A stretch of DNA of 64,000 nucleotides from Tragulus kanchil (GCA_022376925.1 JAIOJX010000028.1:74427001-74491000), one strand, 5' to 3'; shown: positions 45,136 through 57,300, counted from the stretch's first letter. The notes: a model not told the origin generated them from the sequence alone. Numbers and translations: made by a program.

Positions 45136-45874
45136 CAGTAAATAAATGTGAACTCAAATATTATTATTATTCCTAAACTCCCTGAAAAAAAAGTATGAAA
45201 AGATTAAGCTTCTAAAAAAAAGTTATAAGTTGATTGTTTTTCTGAGCTGAAAGTATAGTTATTATTACTTATGAGTCTCACCTCCTTCAATACTAAGATA
45301 TATCCTAAACCATGCAGCCTCTCCCACAAAGCCAATGGCTGCTACCACTGCCTAGAGAAATGTCTTTGGTTCTCTGAATTTCACAGCCGAAGCCCTTCAT
45401 ACTAGATACAAAAACAGGCTGCAGAGTGCCCAGTCCTCGGGGGATGTGGACAGGAAGAGACCCAGGATTTGAACTAGTGCTCATATGACAAGTCGGGGCG
45501 GTGGGGCAGGTGGACACAGGCTGCACTGAGAAGTGGGAATGCAGACGCTCTACTTGTTATCCACCTAGTAGGAACTGTCGTTTCCTGACCTGTCTTGGTA
45601 TCTCAGGCAAAGGGACAATTAGGCACCCTAGTTTTTATAATAGTGCAGGAGCAAAGATGAAAATCTTTGTCTTTCAAAGTCTTCAAAAACAGGACTGCAA
45701 TAAAGATGAGTGTGCGGGAATATATGCTCATAATCCCCTCCATAGTTTCTCCTCCTTCCTTCTTCCCCTCCTCCTTCTTTATTTTTTTAATTTTTTTATT
45801 TTTCTAGATATAGCCATCTTTTATTGTCATTATAGCATCTGTTGCGGTTTCCTGATTTTTTTTCAGCCTCCTTC
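45136..45874. other. Unassigned single-copy stretch
   Basis: No convincing gene. A 129-codon frame at 45501-45890 ends in low-complexity pyrimidine-rich sequence and lacks recognisable domains. T-rich tracts lie near 45775-45805. Confidence 0.4.
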
Positions 45875-46100
45875 TTTAAATAATAGCTAACACCTACCTA
45901 CATAGTGCTTACTGTATCTGAGTACAGTTCTTAGCATTTTACCTGTATTAATTCCCTTCACATCCTCAACAGCCTCGTGAGACAGACAATGTTATTATCA
46001 TCCCCAATTTATCATGAGGAAGTGGAAGCACAGAGAGGTTAAAAACTTGCCTGGGATCACAGAGCTAAAGGGAATCAGGCGGCAAGCCATCAGGATTTAA
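45875..46100 (-). mobile_element. MIR-type SINE, nearly full length
   Basis: 'Ctaacacctacctacatagt', 'gtacagttcttagcatttta', 'cctcgtgagacagacaatgt', 'tatcatccccaatttatcat', 'gcacagagaggttaaaaact' and 'cctgggatcacagagctaaa' match antisense MIR in order. Confidence 0.88.
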
Positions 46101-46229
46101 ATCAAGAAGGTTAGCTCAGAATTGCTGCTCTCAGTCGTTCTCCCTGAAGCTGCTCTTTAATTATTGTAGCTGCCAATGTCTGTTTCTAGATTATATCCAC
46201 TACTTCCCCCCATACTCTGCTAAACAATG

Positions 46230-46480
46230 CCCACTTTTTTTCAAACTGTAGTTCTAATACTGTCTCTTGAGGACCCTGTGTCTGACCAACCCTGCCACCC
46301 ACATGCCAGAATCAGGTTAAACTCTTTTTTATCTTTATTGAAGCACTTACACCAGATTAAGATCTAACTTTCAACAGTTGACTAGAAACTTCTTGAGAGT
46401 AGGTTCTTGTATTTCACTTATTTTTATACATAGCCCACCACTAACACTCAGTGAGAATTCAGTGAGTGTTGAATTTAATA
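46230..46480 (+). mobile_element. L2-type LINE 3' region
   Basis: 'Actagaaacttcttgagagt', 'aggttcttgtatttcactta' and 'ctcagtgagaattcagtgag' with 'tgttgaattt' resemble the L2 3' end. The upstream portion is less certain. Confidence 0.55.
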
Positions 46481-48605
46481 TCAATAATTAAACTAGTCAA
46501 CAGACACGGTAGAGAGGAAAAATGGCAGGAGTTAGAAACTTAAGCAAACAGAGGCAAGGGAATCCCCATACAAGAGATATGTTAGGAACTATCTGACCCC
46601 AAAGGCACCCAGCAGCCTAAAGGCTGGAAGAATCCAACCTGCAGAAAACCCAAATGCCTGCAGAGGTGTTTCTTTTTTCTACGGGACATTTTTTTTTAAT
46701 CAGCCCCAAATTTCAAGATAAAGGGCCTTATAAAATGTTCCAATTTGTGGCTTCCCTTGAAAAATTGGAAAATCTGCCCAAACCAGGCACACAAGTAAGT
46801 AGTTCAACTACTACCCTGTTAGACAGGGCAATGCTCCCTCATTTATCACACACTCTGGCCAGTCAACTCCACTCCCTGCCCCATCTCCCTGCCTCTTCCA
46901 GGTATTTGCACCCCCTCCCCCTCATTCCCCTCATCTTACAGTTTAGGAAGAGGGGGGCCTGAAAAGCACACGAGTGTGTCATGACAGAGGAGTAGCAACA
47001 CACAGCCCATGTCCCTCATCTCTAATTCAATTTCCTCTTCCCACCAAGTTCTAAGAAATAACATTTGTGAACTATGGCTATCAGTGCAATTCCTCATTTT
47101 TTGTGGATTCTTTGTGCCCTGTATTGAGGTTTGCTCAAAAAAGGAAAAAAAGAAAAAAAAAAAAAAACACAAGTCTTGTCCACACTCCCAACCTCCTCCA
47201 CTCCAGCATTTCTAAGAACCGGCATTTGTTACATAATTCTTTGTCCTTTCCTTTCTCCACTTCCATGTTCTCTGAAAAATGTTCAGTGGATTAACTGTGA
47301 AAACCTTATGATTTTCCTCCCAGACAGCACATCCATCTCTTTCTCCCTCAAAATAAATTCCACCCCCAAAAGAAGGAGAACGTTCAATCCCGAGATAGCT
47401 GTGGTTTGGTTGCTTTCAGTTCTTTGCCTGTGTTCAAAGGGCAGGATGTTACCACGCAGGCTAATTATCTAGATGAAGCTATGGTTGAAAAGTGGTGGAT
47501 TTAGAGACTGCCCTCTCTGTGGCTGACAATTTATCACAGCTTGGCATTTTAGGCTTAGCCCCAGGTTGAGAGCTAAATTTTTTTCGTATTTAAATTCGTT
47601 TTGGGGAATAGTCCTGTGGAATGATCCCTGCTACTCTTAAACTGTGCAACAGAGGGAGAACAAATTCACATTTTCACTGACCGAGAAATTGTTGAGAATT
47701 TTTTTTAAGGTCTTATATAATTCAGAAATTTCCAGCGGTACATGTTGCGACTTTAATAGGATTGCTGTTCTGGCTGAAGATTACCCATATGAATGTGTGT
47801 GGGCAGGAGGGAGCAATTTTAGAGGAAGTTTATTAATTATTTCTATTTCCAAGTGCTGTTGATCTGACTTAATGTTTTACTCATGGGTGACAGAGCTTGA
47901 CTTTTAACATCAAGTGATTCAAGGTTATGTGACTCAAAGTAATCTTAGCTAAGTAAAACTTCAACAACTGAACCCCTGAAATCACTAGTTCAAAGGTGAA
48001 AAGAAAGTTAATAGGCTGGCTTATGTCCTCTACCTCTTGCCTTTCAATCCACAAAGACACCTATGAACCCAGACTGTACTTTCATTAATAAATACTTTAG
48101 TGTTATGAATTATGGAAAAGGTTAGGATTTGTTGCTTGGTTCGGGGAATTTTTGTTTGTTTCACAATTTTCTATAAAAATACCAAAATGAACAATCTACT
48201 TCCATAATAGCTGGGTAATAAAAAGAAAATGCTAGCGTGGGAAGTCGGCTTGCTTGTTAAATCTTCTGGATATACTGATAGAATAAATACAAAGTGCCAA
48301 TCAGAATGGGGTAGAGAAAGGAGACTTTTCTGTATTTTTCAGTCCTTCCTTGCCACCATCCTGGGAAGGTATCAGGAGCAGCATGCATATGGCAAAGGTT
48401 CCCGCCCCCCTCCCCCGCCCCGTGCACACCAACCCTCCCCCTGCCTCCAGGAAGTGCCCATGCTGGCTGGGAACTGAGCCTGCTGTACTTTATATTTCAA
48501 CTCGCTCAATTTTCATAACTTTGACCAGAACTACCTCATTTGAATGTCACCTAATCTCTCAAGTTTTCTTGAGAAAGATGCTGAGCAATAGTGAAACATC
48601 TAGAA
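46481..48605. other. Unassigned single-copy stretch
   Basis: No gene supported. It contains an A-rich tract at about 47140-47168 and a short C-rich tract near 48402-48442. Open frames of 60-136 codons show no recognised domain, and the longest (48350-48760) runs into the antisense SINE at 48606. Confidence 0.4.
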
Positions 48606-48830
48606 GAATATGTGTCTGTACTCAGTCACTTCAGTCGCGTCCAACTCTTTGTGATCCTATGGATTATAACCCTCCAGGCTCCTCCAACCATGGGATTTCC
48701 CAGGCAAGAATATTGGAATGGGTTTGCCATTTCCTTCACCAGGGGATCTTTCCAACCTAGGGTGTGAATCCACGTCTCTGTGTCTCCTGCATTGGCAGAC
48801 AGGTTCTTTACCACCAGTGCCACCTGAAAA
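48606..48830 (-). mobile_element. Bov-tA SINE
   Basis: Antisense element: 'cagtcgcgtccaactctttg', 'ccatgggatttcccaggcaa', 'tctcctgcattggcagacag' and right end 'accaccagtgccacctg'. Confidence 0.9.
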
Positions 48831-49318
48831 TACACAGAACTACAGTAAAGTAGAAAAGGCAAGAGTTTCTTATATGACTGCCTTCCTCCGAAGAAGGTGG
48901 AGCCTAAAGACAAGCCATCTCCTCCCTGGCACTCCCTCCCACATCTTAGAAGTGACCTAGGACCTACATCTAGAGGCTACCCTCTGACCCCAAGTTCTTC
49001 AAGTTCAGATACTGGATAAAGGCCATTCAGGAAACACATTAAGTGTTTTTCACTTTTTACCTAATTTGGTTTAAACTTTCTAGTCTCTGCAGCCTTAGAT
49101 ATTTTAGGAATGAGCATAACTTTTTCTTTTACTTTATTCAATTCATTTGTGTTATTTATAAAGAACAACTATCACAACTACCAGATTTTAACTATGCATA
49201 CAACAAAGACATTACTGAAGTTTGTTTCATTAAAATTTGCTTGTAATTCTATTGGTCTGTACAAGAGTTTGGGATGAAATAAAAAGTGTCTGCAGTGAAC
49301 AAACGTTCCATGAAATAT
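48831..49318. other. Unassigned single-copy stretch
   Basis: AT-rich, no named feature recognised. Confidence 0.4.
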
Positions 49319-49319
49319 A

Positions 49320-49640
49320 TACATATTTTTCCTTCTAGTTTTACTGAGATATAATTGACATACAGCACTATATAAGTTTAAGTTTCACAGTGAATGACTT
49401 GATTTACATACATCATGAAATGATTACTAGAAGCTGAGTGAATATTCATAATCATAGAGCTACATCATATATCATATAGCAACAAAACAAAAGGAAAAAA
49501 TTTCTCTGTTTGATCAGAACTGTCAGGATTCTCTCTCCTAATGACTTTCATCCATAACACACAGGACTGTTAACTGCATTTATCATGCACATTACATCCC
49601 TATCACTTGCTTATCTCACAACTGGAACTTCATACTTCCA
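49320..49640 (-). mobile_element. Old L1 3' region
   Basis: 'Ttttactgagatataattga', 'catacagcactatataagtt', 'cttgatttacatacatcatg', 'atcctatcac'-like and 'acaactggaacttcatac' blocks are the antisense 3' region of an old mammalian L1. Heavily diverged. Confidence 0.72.
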
Positions 49641-49681
49641 TGCCTCCTGTCATAGGAATGACAAATGAATACAAAGTATTC

Positions 49682-51871
49682 ATTTGGAGGCATATATCAA
49701 TCACTGAATGACTCTTGGGGAGATTTTGAGCCTATACAATGTAGAAAGGTTTTATAATCTATAGCCACCTTTTAAAGATGCCTCAATAACCTTCCACTTT
49801 TAGTCAATCATTGAATATGGTATTAAAAAGTTATACATCACTTTTTTGTCTATGAACGTTATTTAGGTTCTTTCTTTGGTTTCTTGTCAAACACAGCCTA
49901 TTTAACCAGAGAGATACTTGTGGAGGGCTGTCCAAACTCTTCTTCCTCCATCTTCAAGAAAATGGGGGAAGTAAAATACTGAGAAGTAATTGGAAGTGTG
50001 AGATGGCATCCAAAATGTTTAAGAATGCACATTCATGTGAAATCATTTATCCAGGAAGTGTGGACTTACTTCATGTTCACAGTTCCCATAGCATTTCAGA
50101 ACTAGAGGGGAGCTCAGCCAGTGTCCCTGTTCTGCAAATGAGGAAATGGGTACCCACTCAGGGCTATAACTTGCTTAGATCAGAACCAGCATTTAGAGGC
50201 TGTGAACAATGATGTCTTCATATTATGGGAAGAAAAGCAAAACGAAACAAAACAGGATTCTGCTTTAGCACTTCCCTTTTAAGGGGTTCTCTCAAGTGTT
50301 TTATAAACTCTTTGGTAGCTGACACAATTCCAGTTAAAGAAACAAAAGGAGTTAATTGCAGACTTCAAATATGTGAACTATTAGTTTAAGAAAAATATTC
50401 TCCAGATGTTTCCCACCTCCTTTGAGAATAGAAGAGGAAATGAGCTTAAAGTTCAGCAAGATTTTGATTCGATAGTAGGAAACATAGGTCTGTGAAGCCT
50501 GGAGAAGGTTGTCAGATCGCTTCTGGAGAACTTGTGGAATGTTGTGACTGGCCCCTGCTTCAGAGGGATTTTGTGGGTGGCCCATTTCTAGAGCAGAAGA
50601 CACCACCTCATTGATACCCCAGTTTCCATAAGTCCTGCGAGGTCATGCTCTGCTTGTGGCTAGTTAGTGGGGGGCTGTTGGCTCCTCTTAACTCTTGCAG
50701 ATTCAGGATTCATCAGTGAGGCATGCAATCTAGCTCAATTTTATATACGTATCAGTCCTAAGGCTGAATGACTCTTTGGGGAAAAATTAAATTTGGAGGC
50801 ATATATCAATCACTGAATGACTCTTGGGGAGATTTTGAGCCTATACAATGTAGAAAGGTTTTATAATCTATAGCCACCTTTTAAAGATGCCTCAATAACC
50901 TTCCACTTTTAGTCAATCATTGAATATGGTATTAAAAAGTTATACATCACTTTTTTGTCTATGAACGTTATTTAGGTTCTTTCTTTGGTTTCTTGTCAAA
51001 CACAGCCTATTTAACCAGAGAGATACTTGTGGAGGGCTGTCCAAACTCTTCTTCCTCCATCTTCAAGAAAATGGGGGAAGTAAAATACTGAGAAGTAATT
51101 GGAAGTGTGAGATGGCATCCAAAATGTTTAAGAATGCACATTCATGTGAAATCATTTATCCAGGAAGTGTGGACTTACTTCATGTTCACAGTTCCCATAG
51201 CATTTCAGAACTAGAGGGGAGCTCAGCCAGTGTCCCTGTTCTGCAAATGAGGAAATGGGTACCCACTCAGGGCTATAACTTGCTTAGATCAGAACCAGCA
51301 TTTAGAGGCTGTGAACAATGATGTCTTCATATTATGGGAAGAAAAGCAAAACGAAACAAAACAGGATTCTGCTTTAGCACTTCCCTTTTAAGGGGTTCTC
51401 TCAAGTGTTTTATAAACTCTTTGGTAGCTGACACAATTCCAGTTAAAGAAACAAAAGGAGTTAATTGCAGACTTCAAATATGTGAACTATTAGTTTAAGA
51501 AAAATATTCTCCAGATGTTTCCCACCTCCTTTGAGAATAGAAGAGGAAATGAGCTTAAAGTTCAGCAAGATTTTGATTCGATAGTAGGAAACATAGGTCT
51601 GTGAAGCCTGGAGAAGGTTGTCAGATCGCTTCTGGAGAACTTGTGGAATGTTGTGACTGGCCCCTGCTTCAGAGGGATTTTGTGGGTGGCCCATTTCTAG
51701 AGCAGAAGACACCACCTCATTGATACCCCAGTTTCCATAAGTCCTGCGAGGTCATGCTCTGCTTGTGGCTAGTTAGTGGGGGGCTGTTGGCTCCTCTTAA
51801 CTCTTGCAGATTCAGGATTCATCAGTGAGGCATGCAATCTAGCTCAATTTTATATACGTATCAGTCCTAAG
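49682..51871. repeat. Tandem duplication D12 with templated-looking insert
   Basis: Copy A is 49682-50790 and copy B 50791-51871 (spacing 1,109 bp). Between the matching end (CCTAAG, 50762) and the restart lie 28 bp (50763-50790). Their core TGAATGACTCTTTGGGGA nearly repeats TGAATGACTCTTGGGGA, which lies about 20 bp inside the unit (49706). Copies are otherwise near-identical. No gene is recognised in the unit. Confidence 0.96.
50090..50200 (-). mobile_element. MIR/MER-type old repeat (D12 copy A)
   Basis: 'Agcatttcagaactagaggg', 'tctgcaaatgaggaaatggg' and 'ataacttgcttagatcagaa' give an antisense old-repeat pattern. The D12 copy is at about 51199-51309. Confidence 0.5.
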
Positions 51872-52209
51872 AGCTGTAATTGGGCTGATGGACTAAACTA
51901 ATGAATGCATATGGGATTTTTATTCCCACTGCCTTCACTGGATTGATCTCCTGATATCTGATGGTATGATTGCTTTAGGTTCCATCCCAGCACATTCACC
52001 TTGCCTTCATTAATACCTCCCAAGCTTGTGTCCCCTATTCCAGAAAGCACAAAGTGAGAGATTCGTGCAGGAACTTATTCTACACAACCGCAAAATTTTA
52101 TTTCAATGAAAAAGGCAGCGTTGGAATTCAGAGGACAGAATGCAGAAAAGTGGAAGCTTAGTTTGATCTGTACCTTGTTATCTAATGTACTGATTCAAAT
52201 AAGAATTAT

Positions 52210-52283
52210 TATTTAAAATGTTTTATTGAAATACAGTTGATTTATAATGCTGTATTAGTTTCAAGTATACAGCTAAGTGATTC

Positions 52284-52313
<30 letters not shown>
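52210..52313 (-). mobile_element. Old L1 3' region, left flank (D13 copy A) with (TA)n
   Basis: 'Gttttattgaaatacagttg', 'atttataatgctgtattagt' and 'tcaagtatacagctaagtga' are antisense old L1. They are followed by (TA)n at 52287-52313. The element resumes beyond the young L1 at 56705. Confidence 0.78.
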
Positions 52314-52320
<7 letters not shown>

Positions 52321-52880
52321 AACAGCAATAAAAGAAGAGAAAGAAATAAAAGGAATCCAGATTGGAAAGGAAGAAGTCAAACTCTCTCTCTTTGCAGATG
52401 ACATGATATTATACATAGAAAATCCCAAAGACACTATTACAAAACTACTAGAGTTAATCAGCGAATTCAGCAAAGTCGCAGGATACAAAGTCAACACAGA
52501 GAAATCACTGGCATTCCTATACACAAACAATGAAAAATCAGAAAACGAAATCAAAAAGGCAATCCCTTTCACCATTGCAACCAAAAGAATCAAATATCTA
52601 GGAATAAACCTACCCAAAGAAACAAAAGAATTATACACAGACAATTACAAGACACTCATGAGAGACATTAAAGAAGACTTAAACAGATGGAGAAATATTC
52701 CATGTTACTGGGTCAGAGGAATCAATATTGTGAAAATGACCATACTACCAAATGTCATCTATAGATTCAATGCGATCCCTATCAAACTTCCAATAACATT
52801 CTTCACAGAACTAGACCAAAGAATAACACAGTTCATATGGAAACACAAAAGACCTCGAATAGCCAAAGCAATCCTGAGGA
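52314..52880 (+). mobile_element. Partial L1 ORF2 (extra D13 copy)
   Basis: Encodes reverse-transcriptase sequence beginning just before [20 protein letters not shown] (52391 onward) and stops at the D13 junction. It is an extra copy of 53402-53967, not a separate insertion. Confidence 0.92.
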
Positions 52881-53289
52881 GTTTTAATGATGGATTCATC
52901 AGTGAGGCATGCAGTCTAGCTCAATTTTATATACGTATCAGTCCTAAGAGCTGTAATTGGGCTGATGGACTAAACTAATGAATGCATATGGGATTTTTAT
53001 TCCCACTGCCTTCACTGGATTGATCTCCTGATATCTGATGGTATGATTGCTTTAGGTTCCATCCCAGCACATTCACCTTGCCTTCATTAATACCTCCCAA
53101 GCTTGTGTCCCCTATTCCAGAAAGCACAAAGTGAGAGATTCGTGCAGGAACTTATTCTACACAACCGCAAAATTTTATTTCAATGAAAAAGGCAGCCTTG
53201 GAATTCAGAGGACAGAATGCAGAAAAGTGGAAGCTTAGTTTGATCTGTACCTTGTTATCTAATGTACTGATTCAAATAAGAATTATTAT

Positions 53290-53360
53290 TTAAAATGTTT
53301 TATTGAAATACAGTTGATTTATAATGCTGTATTAGTTTCAAGTATACAGCTAAGTGATTC

Positions 53361-53401
<41 letters not shown>
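53290..53401 (-). mobile_element. Old L1 3' region, left flank (D13 copy B) with (TA)n
   Basis: Same sequence as 52210-52313 but with a longer (TA)n at 53364-53401. This copy directly precedes the complete part of the young L1. Confidence 0.78.
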
Positions 53402-53407
<6 letters not shown>

Positions 53408-53477
53408 AACAGCAATAAAAGAAGAGAAAGAAATAAAAGGAATCCAGATTGGAAAGGAAGAAGTCAAACTCTCTCTC

Positions 53478-56162
53478 TTTGCAGATGACATGATATTATA
53501 CATAGAAAATCCCAAAGACACTATTACAAAACTACTAGAGTTAATCAGCGAATTCAGCAAAGTCGCAGGATACAAAGTCAACACAGAGAAATCACTGGCA
53601 TTCCTATACACAAACAATGAAAAATCAGAAAACGAAATCAAAAAGGCAATCCCTTTCACCATTGCAACCAAAAGAATCAAATATCTAGGAATAAACCTAC
53701 CCAAAGAAACAAAAGAATTATACACAGACAATTACAAGACACTCATGAGAGACATTAAAGAAGACTTAAACAGATGGAGAAATATTCCATGTTACTGGGT
53801 CAGAGGAATCAATATTGTGAAAATGACCATACTACCAAATGTCATCTATAGATTCAATGCGATCCCTATCAAACTTCCAATAACATTCTTCACAGAACTA
53901 GACCAAAGAATAACACAGTTCATATGGAAACACAAAAGACCTCGAATAGCCAAAGCAATCCTGAGGAAGAAGAATGGAGCTGGAGGGATCAGCCTCCCCA
54001 ACTTCAGACTCTACTACAAAGCAACAGTCCTCAAGACAGTATGGTACTGGCACAAAAACAGAACTATCGACCAATGGAACAAGATCGAGAACCCAGAGAT
54101 AAACTCATGCACCTATGGGAACCTTATTTTTGACAAAGGAGGCGAAACTATAAAATGGGACAAAGACAGCCTCTTCAACAAGTGGTGCTGGGAAAATTGG
54201 ACAGCTACATGCAAAAAAATGAAGTTGGAACATACCCTGACACCATGCACAAAGATCAACTCCAAATGGATTAAAGACTTAAATGTAAGGCCAGAAACCA
54301 TCAAACTCTTAGAGGAGAATATAGGCAAAACCCTCAAGGATATAAATCAAAGCAAGATCTTCTCTGACCCACCTACTAGAATAGTGAACTCAAAAGACAA
54401 ATGAACATGTGGGACCTCATGAAACTTAAAAGCTTTTGTACAGCTAAAGAAATGACAAAAAAGCTGAACAGACAGCCCACAGAGTGGGAGAAAATCATAG
54501 CAAATGAAACTACAGACAAAGAATTAATCTCCAAAATCTACAAGCAACTCAGACAACTCAGCACTGGAAAAACGAACAACCCAATCAAAAAATGGGAAAA
54601 AGATCTAAAGAGACGCCTCTCCAAAGAGGACATACAGATGGCCCAAAAGCACATGAAACGATGCTCAACCTCACTTATTATTAAAGAAATGCAAATCAAA
54701 ACTACAATGAGATATCACCTCACACCCGTCAGAATGGCCGTCATCCACAAATCGACAGACAATAAATGCTGGAGAGGCTGCGGAGAAAAGGGAACACTAC
54801 TGCATTGCTGGTGGGAGTGTAAATTGATACGGCCTCTATGGAAGACAGTATGGAGATTTCTTAAAAAACTAAAAATAGAAGCACCGTATGACCCAGCAAT
54901 CCCACTACTAGGCTTATACCCTGATGAAATCAAATCTGAAAGAAGCACCTGTACCCCAATGTCATTGCAGCTCTCTATACAATAGCTAGAACATGGAAGC
55001 AACCTAGATGCCCATCAACAATAAACCGGCTTTAAAAATGAATGCAGAAGAATCCAATAACATTCTTCACAGAACTAGACCAAAGAATAACACAGTTCAT
55101 ATGGAAACACAAAAGACCTCGAATAGCCAAAGCAATCCTGAGGAAGAAGAATGGAGCTGGAGGGATCAGCCTCCCCAACTTCAGACTCTACTACAAAGCA
55201 ACAGTCCTCAAGACAGTATGGTACTGGCACAAAAACAGAACTATCGACCAATGGAACAAGATCGAGAACCCAGAGATAAACTCATGCACCTATGGGAACC
55301 TTATTTTTGACAAAGGAGGCGAAACTATAAAATGGGACAAAGACAGCCTCTTCAACAAGTGGTGCTGGGAAAATTGGACAGCTACATGCAAAAAAATGAA
55401 GTTGGAACATACCCTGACACCATGCACAAAGATCAACTCCAAATGGATTAAAGACTTAAATGTAAGGCCAGAAACCATCAAACTCTTAGAGGAGAATATA
55501 GGCAAAACCCTCAAGGATATAAATCAAAGCAAGATCTTCTCTGACCCACCTACTAGAATAGTGAACTCAAAAGACAAATGAACATGTGGGACCTCATGAA
55601 ACTTAAAAGCTTTTGTACAGCTAAAGAAATGACAAAAAAGCTGAACAGACAGCCCACAGAGTGGGAGAAAATCATAGCAAATGAAACTACAGACAAAGAA
55701 TTAATCTCCAAAATCTACAAGCAACTCAGACAACTCAGCACTGGAAAAACGAACAACCCAATCAAAAAATGGGAAAAAGATCTAAAGAGACGCCTCTCCA
55801 AAGAGGACATACAGATGGCCCAAAAGCACATGAAACGATGCTCAACCTCACTTATTATTAAAGAAATGCAAATCAAAACTACAATGAGATATCACCTCAC
55901 ACCCGTCAGAATGGCCGTCATCCACAAATCGACAGACAATAAATGCTGGAGAGGCTGCGGAGAAAAGGGAACACTACTGCATTGCTGGTGGGAGTGTAAA
56001 TTGATACGGCCTCTATGGAAGACAGTATGGAGATTTCTTAAAAAACTAAAAATAGAAGCACCGTATGACCCAGCAATCCCACTACTAGGCTTATACCCTG
56101 ATGAAATCAAATCTGAAAGAAGCACCTGTACCCCAATGTCATTGCAGCTCTCTATACAATAG
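53478..56162 (+). pseudogene. L1 ORF2 C-terminal half, frameshifted
   Basis: 304 residues open at 53490-54404 (reverse-transcriptase end and thumb, including intact FADDM at the start), then 194 residues at 54401-54985 in another frame, with the Cys motif [18 protein letters not shown]. Comparison with the other L1 shows a one-base loss near 54385 (GTGAACTC against GCGGAACTG). The D14 unit repeats the second half at 55054-56162 with the same frameshift (55042-55581, 55578-56162). There is no endonuclease domain. Confidence 0.88.
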
Positions 56163-56198
56163 CTAGAACATGGAAGCAACCTAGATGCCCATCAACAA
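53877..56198. repeat. Tandem duplication D14 inside the L1 (unit 1,177 bp)
   Basis: Copy A is 53877-55053 and copy B 55054-56198. The junction has 32 extra bases (55022-55053). Part of them, AATGCAGAAGAATC, also occurs downstream at about 56261, which suggests copying from nearby. The first 91 bp overlap D13 copy B. Both copies share the same frameshift, so they separated after that mutation. Confidence 0.95.
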
Positions 56199-56704
56199 AT
56201 GAATGGATCCAAAAGCTCTGGTACATATATACAATGGAATACTACACAGTTGTAAAGAGAAATGCAGAAGAATCAGCCCTAATGAGGTGGTTCGATCTAG
56301 AACATATCATCAAAAGTGAAGTCAGTCAGAAAGAGAAGGACAAATACAGTATATTAACACATATATATGGAATCTAGTAGGATGGTGATGATGGCACACG
56401 CAGTGAAGCAACAGAAAGACAGACATGGACAGTGGACATATGGTCATTGTCGGGAAGGAACAGAAGGTGGGAGGTGTAAAGGAAGTAGCATGAAGGCCCG
56501 TACTATCATAAGTGAAGAAAATAGCTCTAGTCATTGTTCTGTGAGAAAAGGTGATCCTTCAGGGGTGCTGTGTGATGGTTGGGAGTGGTGGGAAGTGGAG
56601 AATATACATATGACTAATCTGGGAACATACATATCTGTAAACAACAAAACTCTGTAAAAGTTAAAAGCAAAATAAAGGTTTAAAACATAAATAAATAAAA
56701 AATA

Positions 56705-57000
56705 AAATTTATGTATACTGTATGTTTTCCTATTCAGATTCTTTTCCTTTATAGGTTATTACAAGATACTTAGTATAGTTCCCTGTGTTATACAGTAGGT
56801 CCTTGTTGGTTGCCTGGTTTATATGTAGTTGTGTGTATATTTTAATCCCAGATTCCTAATTTAGCCCCTGCCTGTTCCCCTTTGGTAACAATAAATTTGT
56901 TTTCTGTGTCTGAGTCTATTTTTGTTTTGTAAATAAGCTTATTTGTATCATTTTTTAGATTCCACATATAAGTGATATCATATGATGCTTGTCTTTTCAA
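56705..57000 (-). mobile_element. Old L1 3' region, right flank (D15 copy A)
   Basis: 'Attcagattcttttccttta', 'taggttattacaagatactt', 'ttatacagtaggtccttgtt' and 'ttagattccacatataagtg' are the well-known antisense old L1 3' region. It continues the element left at 53401. Confidence 0.85.
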
Positions 57001-57264
57001 GTAAGAATTTAAACTTTCCAACTTGGAATGTTACAGTCTTGAATTTCAGTAAAATAATCAGCTATTAATATCTAAATACAGGATGGGGAGATATCCTATG
57101 GAAGAGTTTAGCTTTTAAAAAAATATATTAAGTGGACAAAAGATTAGTGACATGTATTTGAAGTATGTTCATGGTGCTGGCATAAAGCAAGTGCTCAAAA
57201 CGTAGCTAATATTATTATTACTTGGATGTTTATTGTCTTTCCTCCAGCCATCCTCCAGTTCTGG
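57001..57264. other. Unassigned sequence (D15 copy A)
   Basis: AT-rich; no gene or repeat named. Copied at 58113-58376. Confidence 0.4.
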
Positions 57265-57300
57265 AATGTCATTGCAGCTCTCATAAAAGCTGACAGATGT

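Larger units (their letters stand above)
51815..53967. repeat. Tandem duplication D13 containing a (TA)n tract
   Basis: Copy A is 51815-52891 and copy B 52892-53967. Copy A starts inside the last 57 bp of D12 copy B, so those 57 bp occur three times. Eleven extra bases (GTTTTAATGAT, 52881-52891) sit at the junction. Differences: 51836 A versus 52913 G, one G/C near 52118/53195, and a (TA)n tract about 10 bp longer in copy B. The unit spans the 5' edge of the second L1. Confidence 0.95.
53402..56690 (+). mobile_element. 5'-truncated young L1, plus strand, inserted in an older L1
   Basis: Begins within ORF2 just before the FADD motif and runs through the Cys domain and 3' UTR to 'aaactctgtaaaagttaaaa', 'gcaaaataaaggttt' and a short A-rich tail. 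Removing the D14 extra unit, the element is about 2.1 kb. AATTTAT near 53401 and ATTTATG near 56707 may be remnants of a target-site duplication. Older L1 in antisense lies on both sides. The 3' UTR differs from the L1 ending at 35708, so the two belong to different subfamilies or ages. Confidence 0.9.
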
